Source: Bacteroidaceae bacterium (GTDB lineage: Bacteria; Bacteroidota; Bacteroidia; Bacteroidales; Bacteroidaceae). Taken from it: a DNA stretch of 64,000 bases. Shown piece by piece: positions 17,724 through 25,582 of the stretch (positions are counted from its first letter, which is position 1; each line of letters starts with the position of its first letter). The stretch lies in the NCBI GenBank assembly GCA_017534815.1, contig JAFXVS010000036.1, positions 1-64,000 on the forward strand, written 5' to 3'. The translations under genes and the position numbers were made by a program. Below the pieces are notes generated by a model, which saw only the letters and a list, made by a program, of their open reading frames with translations, made no database searches and was not told the origin of the DNA.

Positions 17724-18167
17724 ATGACAACAAAGAATCAAATGCCGAGGGGCTTGCGAAATCACAATCCCCTGAACATCAGGAAGGGTGACCTGCTTTG
17801 GCTGGGTCAGACGGGGAACGACGGCACGTTCTGCATCTTCCTGAACAATGTGTTCGGGTACAGGGCGGCGTTCCGCATCCTGAGAACCTACAACGTGAAG
17901 TACCACATCTACAGCGTGCGTCAGATCATCAGCAGATGGGCACCAGAAAGGGACGGGAACAACACCCGTGGGTACATCCAGCGTGTGTGCGAACTGTCTG
18001 GTCTGCGGGAGACCGACATCGTCGTGACCAACACCTACGACGTGGATATGCTGGAGCGTGTGAAGGCGCTGGTGCAGGCAATGGCTTGCGTGGAGAACGG
18101 TTGCGGGGTGGAGATGATTGACAGGAAGGAAATAGATGAAGGATTCAAAGCCTCGTTGCGAAGATGA
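17724..18167 (+). CDS. Phage structural protein P5-like / lytic-fold protein
   Basis: A 147-residue protein. The opening RGLRNHNPLNIRKGDLLWLG, the following FLNNVFGYRAAFRILRTY and ISRWAPERDGNNTRGYIQRV match the family annotated as structural protein P5 in Bacteroidetes prophage-like loci (RGxRNxNPLNIR ... G.RA ... Y ... RWAP ... N.T..Y). That family resembles a virion-associated lysozyme fold. There is no export signal. It is first in a tight operon with its own promoter, and its stop overlaps the next start (ATGA). It links the element to phage ancestry, although no capsid, portal or integrase gene is present. The family call is fairly confident; the actual role in this element is unknown. 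Confidence 0.78.
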   Translation: MTTKNQMPRGLRNHNPLNIRKGDLLWLGQTGNDGTFCIFLNNVFGYRAAFRILRTYNVKYHIYSVRQIISRWAPERDGNNTRGYIQRVCELSGLRETDIVVTNTYDVDMLERVKALVQAMACVENGCGVEMIDRKEIDEGFKASLRR

Positions 18168-18382
18168 TCATCGGCGGACAATTCTACGGCAAGCGCTTCA
18201 AGGTGGTGGTGCCTCATGGGATGCAGCTCCGGCTGGCACATCAGTTTAGGGTGACGAAGTCATTCGTGAGCAAGGTGCTGAGGCAGAAAAGGGGCGGACG
18301 GAAAGCGGATGGAATCGTGAAGGTGGCGGTGGAGAAGTTTGGAGGAAAAGTGGAGAAAGCTTCTTTAACTTCCAAAGAATAG
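18164..18382 (+). CDS. Small basic helix-turn-helix protein
   Basis: A 72-residue basic protein translationally coupled to the P5-like gene by a 4-bp ATGA overlap. Residues about 22-45 form a probable helix-turn-helix (LRLAHQFRVTKSFVSKVLRQ), followed by KRGGRKADGI and a helix ending EKFGGK. It is probably the element's own regulator or replication accessory factor, and the phased 10-bp repeats at 17577 are a possible site. It resembles small HTH proteins of Bacteroidales phages and DUF4248-like genes beside VirE-N loci. No export signal. The coding call is good; the function is inferred. Confidence 0.7.
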   Translation: MIIGGQFYGKRFKVVVPHGMQLRLAHQFRVTKSFVSKVLRQKRGGRKADGIVKVAVEKFGGKVEKASLTSKE

Positions 18383-18423
18383 ATTTAATTAATTAACAAT
18401 AAACATTTCAAAAACAAGAGATT

Positions 18424-18732
18424 ATGATTAAGCAAGGTTTTATTAAGAAGATTGGTTTGCCTCATGAATGGAAGACCAATGAGGGAGAAGCAAGGTTCTC
18501 CTATCCGTTAACATTGAGCATCCCCTATGTCCGTCAGGACGGTAAGCAGGGGGAGGATGTGATCATCGCCGAGCACTCGTGTGCGAATCCGGACTATGTG
18601 AAGCGTCTGGAGGATCTGAGGGACAGGCAGGTCGAACTGGACTTGACGCTCAGCTTCGCCGTCAGACAAGGGAAGGACGGCAGGGAGTTCAACAACATCA
18701 GATTGTCCAACCTCTCCCAACGAATCGTGTGA
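18424..18732 (+). CDS. Unknown 102-residue protein, possibly OB-fold
   Basis: A 102-residue soluble protein with alternating strand-like segments (ARFSYPLTLSIPYVRQDGK; VELDLTLSFAVRQGKDGREF), which could form a small beta-barrel such as a single-stranded DNA-binding OB fold. That is structural guesswork; I do not recognise the sequence. It starts 41 bp after the HTH gene and ends 3 bp before the next gene, inside the same operon as the VirE-N/DUF3987 protein. A DNA-replication accessory role would suit the neighbourhood. Confidence 0.7.
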   Translation: MIKQGFIKKIGLPHEWKTNEGEARFSYPLTLSIPYVRQDGKQGEDVIIAEHSCANPDYVKRLEDLRDRQVELDLTLSFAVRQGKDGREFNNIRLSNLSQRIV

Positions 18733-18735
18733 AAC

Positions 18736-19005
18736 ATGGAAAAGATTGATTTAGTGCCTGGCAAGAAGTACAAGGGTCACTTCTGGCTGAACGAGTACGG
18801 GCAGATTCAGGTGCAGGCGGAACAGAAGGGGACGAAGCCCAACAACATGAAGATTGTGCTGGAGTCGAAGTTCTTCACGCTCTACGAGAGCAAGTATCTG
18901 TGGAAGGTTTCCGTCCAGTTCGACAAAGTAACTTTTAGTGCTCAACATGCTTACAACGTGCTTTTGTTCGTGGTGAGCCAAATCAAACAATACACAAAAT
19001 CATGA
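18736..19005 (+). CDS. Unknown 89-residue protein
   Basis: An 89-residue protein with several beta-strand-like stretches (KKYKGHFWLNEYGQIQVQAE; FFTLYESKYLWKVSVQFDK) and a helical C-terminus. It begins 3 bp after the previous stop and its own stop overlaps the VirE-N/DUF3987 start (ATGA), so it is translated as part of the operon. There is no signal peptide or known motif. The pair of small beta-rich proteins ahead of a primase-like protein may act on DNA, but this is inference only. Confidence 0.68.
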   Translation: MEKIDLVPGKKYKGHFWLNEYGQIQVQAEQKGTKPNNMKIVLESKFFTLYESKYLWKVSVQFDKVTFSAQHAYNVLLFVVSQIKQYTKS

Positions 19006-21428
19006 TGAAGATAGACGTTTATCAGAACAAGAAGAGTGTGAGGCCATTCACTTCGTGGCGGTGTTCGGCTGACATGCACAACTATCTGGCGGAGAACGGC
19101 AAGATTGCCGACATCTGCAGGAAGATCAAGGCCACAGGAGACATGTCGCTGAAGGATGGTCTGCCTGCCATGATGCCGATGGGCGACGTGGGTGACCTGC
19201 AGCGCAAGAAGGAGAACTGCGAGCCGACGGGGCTGGTCATGATTGACCTCGACAACAAGGGGGAAATTGCGCCGGAGGTGGTGCGCTGGTGGGAGGCAGA
19301 AGACCCACGGCAGACAATCCTCGACGTGATGGCTGGTATGCCGGACGGTGACGAGGCGGGCTTCCGGAAGCTGCTGGAAGATTACCATGTGGTGTACATC
19401 GGCATCACCCCATCGTTCAAGGGTGTACGCCTGCTCGTGCATTGTCATGCGCAGGGCATGGAAGAAACCCTCGAGAACTGCGCGAAGACGTTCAACCTTG
19501 CTCAGTTGGGGCAGCTCGACCCCGTCTGCACCGACCTGAGCCGCTTGTCTTACCTCGTGCCCGAGGAGTACATCATCTACGAGAAGGGGCTCTTCGACGA
19601 GGCACCAGTCATCAGCCTCGAGGCGATGCGGAGGTACAAGGTGACGGGCAAAGTGGCGAAGGGTGAGAACAAGCAGCGCACGCTCTTCGATGTGCAGGAG
19701 AGCGACGAGAAGTATGCGGACTACACCTACAACGGCAAGCTGGTGCGCGAGATTGTGCAGGAGTGGATGGAGGAGAACGGCGGCGAACCAGCACCCAACA
19801 CACGCCACAATGCCTACAACGAGCTGGTGCTCCGGTTCCGCAACATCTGCGACAACAACCCCGAGATTCTGCATGCCGTCCTGCCGAAGTTCGGACACTC
19901 GGACGAGGAGACGTGGAACCAATGCACGGGGCTGACGCAGAGCAACAAGAGCACGAAGATTGACTACCTGCTCTGGAAGTTCCTGGCCGACAGGGGCTAC
20001 TGGGTGGATCCCAAGAGCAAGAAGAAGGAGAAGGAGGAGGAAGAGCAGGAGAATGCTCTGGACAACACGGAGAAGCGCATGCCCCTGCCGGCGACGTTGC
20101 CACCCATCTTCAGGCAATACGTGCAGGCTGCACCCCCAGACTTCAAAGTGCCCATCGTGTTTGCGCTCGTGCCGATACTGGGTACGCTGACAAGCCACCT
20201 GAGGGCTGACTACTTCGACGACATGGAGCAGAGCACCACCTTCACCTCGCTCATCTTCGCACCCCCCAGCAGCGGCAAGAGCTACATCAAGCGGATCATG
20301 CACCTGCTCGACAACATCGCAGACCGTGACGAGCTGAACAACGAACGTGAGCGGATATACGCCAAGTCGGAGGTGGCGAGATCCAACAACGACAGAGGAC
20401 AGGATGCACCCCATGTGAGCGTGCGCATCGTGAAGCCCATCATCTCCATCCCCGAACTGCTGGAGAAGATGAGGGACAACAAGGGGCACCACATGTTCAT
20501 CATGGCTGAAGAGCTGGACACCTTCAAGAAGGCGAACACCACCACAGGCGGTGACAAGTCGGACATGTGGCGCGTGGCATGGGACAACGGCAAGTACGGA
20601 CAGTACTTCAAGAGCGTACGCACCTTCAAAGGCGAGGTGAACCTCTACCTGAACATGCTCTTCACCTGCACCCCCGACCAGATGGTCAAGTTCTTCAGGA
20701 ATGTGGAGGACGGACTCGTGTCGCGCTTTTCGTTCTGCGAGGTGGAGAACCAGCTCTTCGCGCCCTTTCAGGCATGGAAGAAGATCAGCAAGCAGGAGCA
20801 GCTCAGGATTCAGAATGTGCTGAACCGACTGGAGATGCTGAACTATGTGACACCGCTGAAGGTGGATCCCAAGGACTTCGTGAACATGAAAGAGAGTGAC
20901 TTCCTCAAAGATGCGCCTTGGGAAGTGGAGTGGCAGCCCCACCAGAAGGTGGACATGGAATGGATGTACAAGCCGCTGCTGAACTGGCTCGAGAAGCAAC
21001 GTCTGCTGGCTGCGAGGGAGATGAACGAGGCAAGGGACATGTTTCGCCGACGTGCGTCGCTGAAGGCTTTCCGACTGGCATTGCTCTGCACTGCCCTCTA
21101 TCCGAAGGTGGGCAAGAAGGAACAGCGGGTGATCAAGGACTTTTCCCTGTGGTTTGCAGAGACTGACCTGCACAACTCGCTCTCCGTATTCGGCGAGAAG
21201 TACAACAACCGAGACGGAGGAAAGAAGGAGCCCACAGGCAAGTCAAAGTTTGGCGAATCGGTGTATGACGTCCTGCCCAATCGCTTCACACGCGCTGACC
21301 TCGAACTGCAGGCACGCAAGATGCAGCTCCTCACGCCTGTCAAGAACATCCTCTACAACTGGAAACGCTTTGGCATGATCGTGAAGCGCGACAAGAACGA
21401 GTGGCAGAAGAAAGACGTGAAAAAGTGA
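19002..21428 (+). CDS. VirE N-terminal (BT4734-like) / DUF3987 primase-helicase-like protein
   Basis: An 808-residue cytosolic protein. The N-terminal 220 residues match the BT4734-like VirE-N domain (MIDLDNKGEI; YIGITPSFKGVRLLVHCHAQ; LSRLSYLVPEE), a primase-like fold. Residues about 360-720 are DUF3987, a helicase-like ATPase: Walker A FAPPSSGKSYIK near 425 and a Walker B-like HMFIMAEELDTF near 505. Together they resemble a primase-helicase of a small replicon or phage satellite. ATG 19002 overlaps the previous stop; ATG 19005 is an alternative. The gene is notably G+C-rich, enough to leave long open frames on the opposite strand. No integrase or relaxase is nearby, so mobility is unproven. 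Confidence 0.85.
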   Translation: MMKIDVYQNKKSVRPFTSWRCSADMHNYLAENGKIADICRKIKATGDMSLKDGLPAMMPMGDVGDLQRKKENCEPTGLVMIDLDNKGEIAPEVVRWWEAEDPRQTILDVMAGMPDGDEAGFRKLLEDYHVVYIGITPSFKGVRLLVHCHAQGMEETLENCAKTFNLAQLGQLDPVCTDLSRLSYLVPEEYIIYEKGLFDEAPVISLEAMRRYKVTGKVAKGENKQRTLFDVQESDEKYADYTYNGKLVREIVQEWMEENGGEPAPNTRHNAYNELVLRFRNICDNNPEILHAVLPKFGHSDEETWNQCTGLTQSNKSTKIDYLLWKFLADRGYWVDPKSKKKEKEEEEQENALDNTEKRMPLPATLPPIFRQYVQAAPPDFKVPIVFALVPILGTLTSHLRADYFDDMEQSTTFTSLIFAPPSSGKSYIKRIMHLLDNIADRDELNNERERIYAKSEVARSNNDRGQDAPHVSVRIVKPIISIPELLEKMRDNKGHHMFIMAEELDTFKKANTTTGGDKSDMWRVAWDNGKYGQYFKSVRTFKGEVNLYLNMLFTCTPDQMVKFFRNVEDGLVSRFSFCEVENQLFAPFQAWKKISKQEQLRIQNVLNRLEMLNYVTPLKVDPKDFVNMKESDFLKDAPWEVEWQPHQKVDMEWMYKPLLNWLEKQRLLAAREMNEARDMFRRRASLKAFRLALLCTALYPKVGKKEQRVIKDFSLWFAETDLHNSLSVFGEKYNNRDGGKKEPTGKSKFGESVYDVLPNRFTRADLELQARKMQLLTPVKNILYNWKRFGMIVKRDKNEWQKKDVKK

Positions 21429-21466
21429 AAAAGTGAAATGGTGAAATGGTGAAATGGTGAAACGAG
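21421..21466 (+). repeat. Tandem GTGAAATG repeat
   Basis: After the VirE-N/DUF3987 stop the unit GTGAAATG (with small variants) is repeated about five times. It is a simple tandem repeat between the end of the cryptic element and the promoter of the LptD-like gene and may mark the element's right edge. Confidence 0.6.
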
Positions 21467-21531
21467 GGGGGAGGAAAAGTGATTTTAGATTTATTATAAA
21501 TAAATATGCCTCATAATTCGTGGATTATTCG

Positions 21532-21539
21532 TACCTTTG
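21532..21539 (+). promoter_or_regulatory. -7 promoter box for the LptD-like gene
   Basis: TACCTTTG matches TAnnTTTG. Its position only 10 bp before ATG 21550 predicts a leader of a few nucleotides, and it rules out the in-frame GTG at 21520. Confidence 0.6.
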
Positions 21540-21549
21540 CACCGTTTTT

Positions 21550-24468
21550 ATGAGAAGTCAAAGGTTCATAGCGTTTTTCTTCGTACTGATCACGGTACTA
21601 TCTACGACGGCTCTCAATACTCCTTTGGTCGGCAAATCGCACAGAATTGCCGGCCTTCATGCTGTGGATTCGGTGGAGGTGACGGACGAGGAGCTGGAGG
21701 TGATGGACAGCGCCGTGGCGGATGAGGTGAGGGACTCGGTGGTGCCGATGTCGGAGAGTGACTCGCTGCTGCTGAACCTGGACTCGCTGAAGGCGCAGTT
21801 TGACCGCGAGCATGGCATCGAGGAGAAGAAGCCGAGGGCGACGCAGTGGAACGACTCGGTGGCGGCGGTGGAGGACTCCATCCGCAGGGCGGAGAGGAAG
21901 AGCGCGCTGGACGCTCCGGTGGTCTATACGGCGACGGACTCGATGACGTTCTTCATGGACTCGAAGACGGCGCACCTGTATGGCAACGCTGACGTGAAGT
22001 ACCAGAACATCAACCTGACGTCGGAGAACATCCGCATGAACATGGACAGCTCGACGGTGTATGCGGAGTATGCGCTGGACTCGCTGGGCAACAAGTATGG
22101 CAAGCCAGTGTTCAAGGAGGGAAGCGACGAGTACAAGACGGAGACGATGTCGTATAACTTCAAGACAAAGAAAGGCTACATCACGAACATCTATACGGAG
22201 CAGGAGGAGGGTTTCCTGACGTCGGAACAATCGAAGAAGGGCGCTGAGGGCGAGTACTACCTGAAGGGCGGCACGTACACGACGTGTGACGAGGAGCATC
22301 CGCACTTCTACATCCGCATGTCTCGTGCCAAGGTGCGTCCGGGCAAGAACGTGTTCTCGGGTCCTGCATGGCTGGTGGTGGAGGATGTGCCGCTACCCAT
22401 CGCGGTGCCTTTTGCCTACTTCCCCATCACGGGTTCCTACGCGAGCGGTTTCATCATGCCGACGTATGGCGACGAGTTCACGCGCGGCTTCTATCTGAGG
22501 GATGGCGGCTACTACTTTGCCATCAGCGACTACATGGACTTGAAGGTGACGGGCGAGATATTCACGAAGGGGTCGTGGGGCATCGGCACGCAGACGACAT
22601 ACAAGAAGCGCTATAAGTATGCGGGCAACTTCTACTTCAACTATCAGGTGACGAAGGGCGGCGAGAAAAACATGCCGGACTATGAGGTGACGAAGAACTT
22701 CAAGGTGCAGTGGAGCCACCGCACAGATCCGAAGGCCTCGCCAAACAGCTCGTTCTCTGCCAGCGTGAACTTCGCCACGCAGTCGTATGAGAAGAATAAC
22801 CTCTCGTCGCTCTACAACCCAACCTCTTATGCGCAGAGCACACGCACCTCGTCTGTCAGCTACTCGCACAACTTCCGCAAGATAGGTCTCTCGCTGTCCA
22901 CGTCTGCCAACATCGCACAAAACATGCGTGACTCCATCATCACGATGACGCTGCCGTCGATGTCGTGGTCGCTCTCGACGGTCTATCCCTTCAAGAAGAA
23001 GGTGAAAGTGGGCAGGGAGCGCTGGTATGAGAAGATCAATTTCAAATATACGGGTACGCTGTCCAACTCCATCACGACGAAGGAGGACAAGCTGATGCAC
23101 TCCTCACTGATCAAGGACTGGAGGAACGGCATGAAGCACAACATCCCGATCTCGGCGTCGTTCAACATCCTGAAGTACATCAACGTGACGCCGATGCTGA
23201 ACTATACGGAACGCTGGTACACGAACAAGGTGATCCAGACGTGGGACGAGGGCAACAACCGCGTGGTGCGCGACACCATCTACGGCTTCAACCGCGTGTT
23301 TGACTACAACCTGTCGCTGAGCGCCAACACCAAGCTGTATGGTTACTACAAGCCCAACGAGAAGATATTTGGAAAGAAACTGCACATGGTGCGCCACGTC
23401 TTCACGCCGTCGGTGAGCTTCAGCTACGCTCCTGACTTCGGCGACGAGAAATGGGGCTACTGGAAGACCTACACGAGGACTGACGAGGACGGCAACGTGA
23501 CGCTGGTGCCCTACTCTCCCTACACGGGTTCGCTCTACGGCACACCCAGCAAGGGCAAGACGGGCGCGGTGAGCTTCAGCATCTCCAACAACGTGGAGGC
23601 GAAGATCAGGGACCGCAGGGACAGCCTCAAGACCATCCCCATCATCGACGAGCTCGGCGCCTCGCTGTCGTACAACATGGCTGCCCAGACACAGCCGTGG
23701 TCAAACCTGTCCACCCGAATGCGTCTGAAATTCGGCAAGACCACTTTCAACATGAGTGCCGTCTTCATGACCTACGCCTACGAGTTTGACAAGAACGGCA
23801 ACGTGGTGGTGGGCAACAGGACAGAGTGGTCATACGGCCGTTGGGGACGTTTCCAAGGCATGTCGAAGAACCTCTCCTACACGTTCAACAACCAGAGCTT
23901 CAAGAAGATAAAGCAGAGTCTGAAACGGCTCTTCGGACACGGAAGGGATGACGAGGAGGAAGAGGCAGACACGAACAATGAGCTGGACGAGGGCGAAGAC
24001 ATGGATGACTTGGAGACAAACATCGACGACCCCAACAAGCCGCGCAAGCGAAAGAGCGACTCGGAGGACGGACTGGACAAGGATGGCTACATGAAGTTTG
24101 AGATGCCCTGGTCTTTCTCCATCTCCTACGGCATCACGATGTATGAAGACCGCAGCAAGGACATCAACGTGAAGACGATGCGCTACCCCTACTCCTTCAC
24201 GCAGAACCTGAACTTCTCAGGCAACCTGAAGCTGTCCAGCAACTGGAACTGCAACTTCTCGTCGGGCTGGGACTTCAACACCAAGAAGATCTCCATGACC
24301 ACGGTGAACATCTCCAGGGACATGCACTGTTTCAACATCTCGTGCGGACTCGTGTTCGGCTTCTACACCAGCTACCACATCTCGCTGCGTGCCAATGCCA
24401 GCACCCTCACCGATGCCCTCAAATATGACAAGAAATCAAGCTACTCAAGCAGCATTCAGTGGTATTAA
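21550..24468 (+). CDS. LptD/OstA-like outer-membrane LPS assembly protein
   Basis: A 972-residue outer-membrane protein, starting at ATG 21550 because the upstream GTG lies ahead of the -7 box. A signal peptide (MRSQRFIAFFFVLITVLSTT) is followed by a Ser/Asp-rich linker. An OstA/LptA-like periplasmic segment spans about 130-290 (SMTFFMDSKTAHLYGNADVK; LTSENIRMNMDSSTVYAEYA), and an LptD beta-barrel fills the rest (AWLVVEDVPLPIAVPFAYFP; GFIMPTYGDEFTRGFYLRDG). It should insert LPS into the outer leaflet with an LptE-type partner, not seen here. Near residue 800 there is an acidic then basic insert (DDEEEEADTNNELDEGED). Bacteroidetes homologues are usually 850-950 residues, so the length is normal. 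It leads into ruvX and def, a familiar Bacteroidales order. Confidence 0.88.
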   Translation: MRSQRFIAFFFVLITVLSTTALNTPLVGKSHRIAGLHAVDSVEVTDEELEVMDSAVADEVRDSVVPMSESDSLLLNLDSLKAQFDREHGIEEKKPRATQWNDSVAAVEDSIRRAERKSALDAPVVYTATDSMTFFMDSKTAHLYGNADVKYQNINLTSENIRMNMDSSTVYAEYALDSLGNKYGKPVFKEGSDEYKTETMSYNFKTKKGYITNIYTEQEEGFLTSEQSKKGAEGEYYLKGGTYTTCDEEHPHFYIRMSRAKVRPGKNVFSGPAWLVVEDVPLPIAVPFAYFPITGSYASGFIMPTYGDEFTRGFYLRDGGYYFAISDYMDLKVTGEIFTKGSWGIGTQTTYKKRYKYAGNFYFNYQVTKGGEKNMPDYEVTKNFKVQWSHRTDPKASPNSSFSASVNFATQSYEKNNLSSLYNPTSYAQSTRTSSVSYSHNFRKIGLSLSTSANIAQNMRDSIITMTLPSMSWSLSTVYPFKKKVKVGRERWYEKINFKYTGTLSNSITTKEDKLMHSSLIKDWRNGMKHNIPISASFNILKYINVTPMLNYTERWYTNKVIQTWDEGNNRVVRDTIYGFNRVFDYNLSLSANTKLYGYYKPNEKIFGKKLHMVRHVFTPSVSFSYAPDFGDEKWGYWKTYTRTDEDGNVTLVPYSPYTGSLYGTPSKGKTGAVSFSISNNVEAKIRDRRDSLKTIPIIDELGASLSYNMAAQTQPWSNLSTRMRLKFGKTTFNMSAVFMTYAYEFDKNGNVVVGNRTEWSYGRWGRFQGMSKNLSYTFNNQSFKKIKQSLKRLFGHGRDDEEEEADTNNELDEGEDMDDLETNIDDPNKPRKRKSDSEDGLDKDGYMKFEMPWSFSISYGITMYEDRSKDINVKTMRYPYSFTQNLNFSGNLKLSSNWNCNFSSGWDFNTKKISMTTVNISRDMHCFNISCGLVFGFYTSYHISLRANASTLTDALKYDKKSSYSSSIQWY

Positions 24469-24506
24469 AGTTTAGAGTTTAGGGTTTAGAGTTTAGAGAT
24501 AAGAGA
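24469..24506. repeat. TTTAGAG-type heptamer repeat
   Basis: About five tandem units of TTTAGAG/TTTAGGG fill the spacer between the LptD-like and ruvX genes. The same 7-bp unit recurs at 25.5, 27.2 and 39.36 kb. Confidence 0.7.
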
Positions 24507-24507
24507 T

Positions 24508-24924
24508 ATGTCAAGAATACTCGCCATAGATTACGGACAGAAGCGCACAGGCATTGCGGTGACTGACACGCTGCAGATGATTGCCAACGGACTCGCCACC
24601 GTGGAGACCAAGGAACTGGAGAAGTTCATCGTGGACTACGTGGCCAAGGAGGACGTGTCTGTCATCGTCGTGGGAAAACCCACCCAGATGAACGGCACGG
24701 ACAGCGAGAACATGAAGCGCATCGAACCGTTCTTCAACAGGCTCAAGAAGCTCTTCCCCAGCAAGGAGATCACCTACTACGACGAGCGCTTCACCTCTGT
24801 GCTGGCTCATCAGACCATGCTCCAAAGCGGCATCGGAAAGAAAGCCCGACAGGACAAGGCACTCGTGGACAAGATCAGCACCACCATCATCCTGGAAGAT
24901 TACCTACAAAGCAGACATCAATAG
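24508..24924 (+). CDS. ruvX: Putative Holliday junction resolvase / pre-16S rRNA nuclease
   Basis: A 138-residue RNase H-fold nuclease (YqgF/RuvX family), cytosolic and of normal length. The catalytic opening ILAIDYGQKRTGIAVTD holds the first Asp and the DYGxKRxG signature. A second motif, VIVVGKPTQMNGTDS, carries the GxPxxxxG-type loop, and YYDERFTS holds the conserved Glu. It is thought to act in processing the 5' end of 16S rRNA, and was earlier proposed as a Holliday junction resolvase. It is followed 11 bp later by peptide deformylase on the same strand, a conserved pair in Bacteroidales. The start is the only good ATG after the heptamer repeat. Confidence 0.92.
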   Translation: MSRILAIDYGQKRTGIAVTDTLQMIANGLATVETKELEKFIVDYVAKEDVSVIVVGKPTQMNGTDSENMKRIEPFFNRLKKLFPSKEITYYDERFTSVLAHQTMLQSGIGKKARQDKALVDKISTTIILEDYLQSRHQ

Positions 24925-24935
24925 TAAATAAAATC

Positions 24936-25496
24936 ATGATACTACCCATGTACATATTCGGACAGCCCGTGCTCCGCAAGACTGCCGAAGAAATAGATTT
25001 CGAGTCCTACCCCAACCTGAAGGAACTTATCAGCAACATGTTCGAGACCCTCGAACACTCTGAGGGGGTAGGTCTGGCGGCTCCCCAAGTGGGTCTGCCC
25101 ATCCGTCTTTTCATCATCGACCTCGACGTGATTTCTGACGATGAGCCCCAATACAAGGACTATCGCCACGCGTTCATCAACCCCGAAATCGTCGAAGAAA
25201 GCGAAGAGACCGTCTCCATGTCAGAAGGATGCCTCTCCATCCCAGGCATCAACGAGAGTGTGAAGCGTCCTGCCAAAGTGCTGGTCAACTACTTTGACGA
25301 GAACGGCGAAGAACAGGAACGCTGGCTGGAAGGCTTCGAAGCCCGTGTGTTCCAGCACGAATATGACCATCTGGAGGGCAAGATGTTCGTGGACCGTCTC
25401 TCTCCCTTCCGCAAACAGATGATCAAGTCCAAGCTCATCGCCATGACCAAGGGCAAGTTCTCTGCACACTACAAGTGCAAGCCTAATAGGGGGTGA
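24936..25496 (+). CDS. def: Peptide deformylase
   Basis: A 186-residue metalloenzyme that removes the formyl group from the initiator methionine of new proteins. All three signature motifs are intact: GVGLAAPQVG (residues about 46-55), EGCLSIPG with the metal-ligand Cys, and QHEYDHLEG with the two metal-ligand His and the catalytic Glu. It starts MILPMYIFGQPVLRK; the ATG at 24936 and the one four codons on are both possible. It follows ruvX closely and is probably co-transcribed with it. Nothing unusual was seen. Confidence 0.95.
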   Translation: MILPMYIFGQPVLRKTAEEIDFESYPNLKELISNMFETLEHSEGVGLAAPQVGLPIRLFIIDLDVISDDEPQYKDYRHAFINPEIVEESEETVSMSEGCLSIPGINESVKRPAKVLVNYFDENGEEQERWLEGFEARVFQHEYDHLEGKMFVDRLSPFRKQMIKSKLIAMTKGKFSAHYKCKPNRG

Positions 25497-25582
25497 TTAG
25501 TTGAGAGTTTAGAGTTGAGAGTTTAGAGCTTAGGGCTGAGAGTATAGAGCTGAGGGCTGAGAGTATAGGGCTTGGGGCACGT
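25497..25582. repeat. Degenerate heptamer repeat before the TPR gene
   Basis: About eleven degenerate 7-bp units (GAGTTTA, GAGTATA, GGGCTGA and similar) fill the whole spacer between def and the TPR gene. Any ribosome-binding region of the TPR gene lies within or beside it. Confidence 0.65.

Noticed and set aside
18951..21173. A 740-codon open frame on the minus strand
   Set aside because: It lies fully antisense to the VirE-N/DUF3987 gene, has a low-complexity His/Leu/Val-rich translation typical of the shadow of GC-rich codons, and no start or promoter context.
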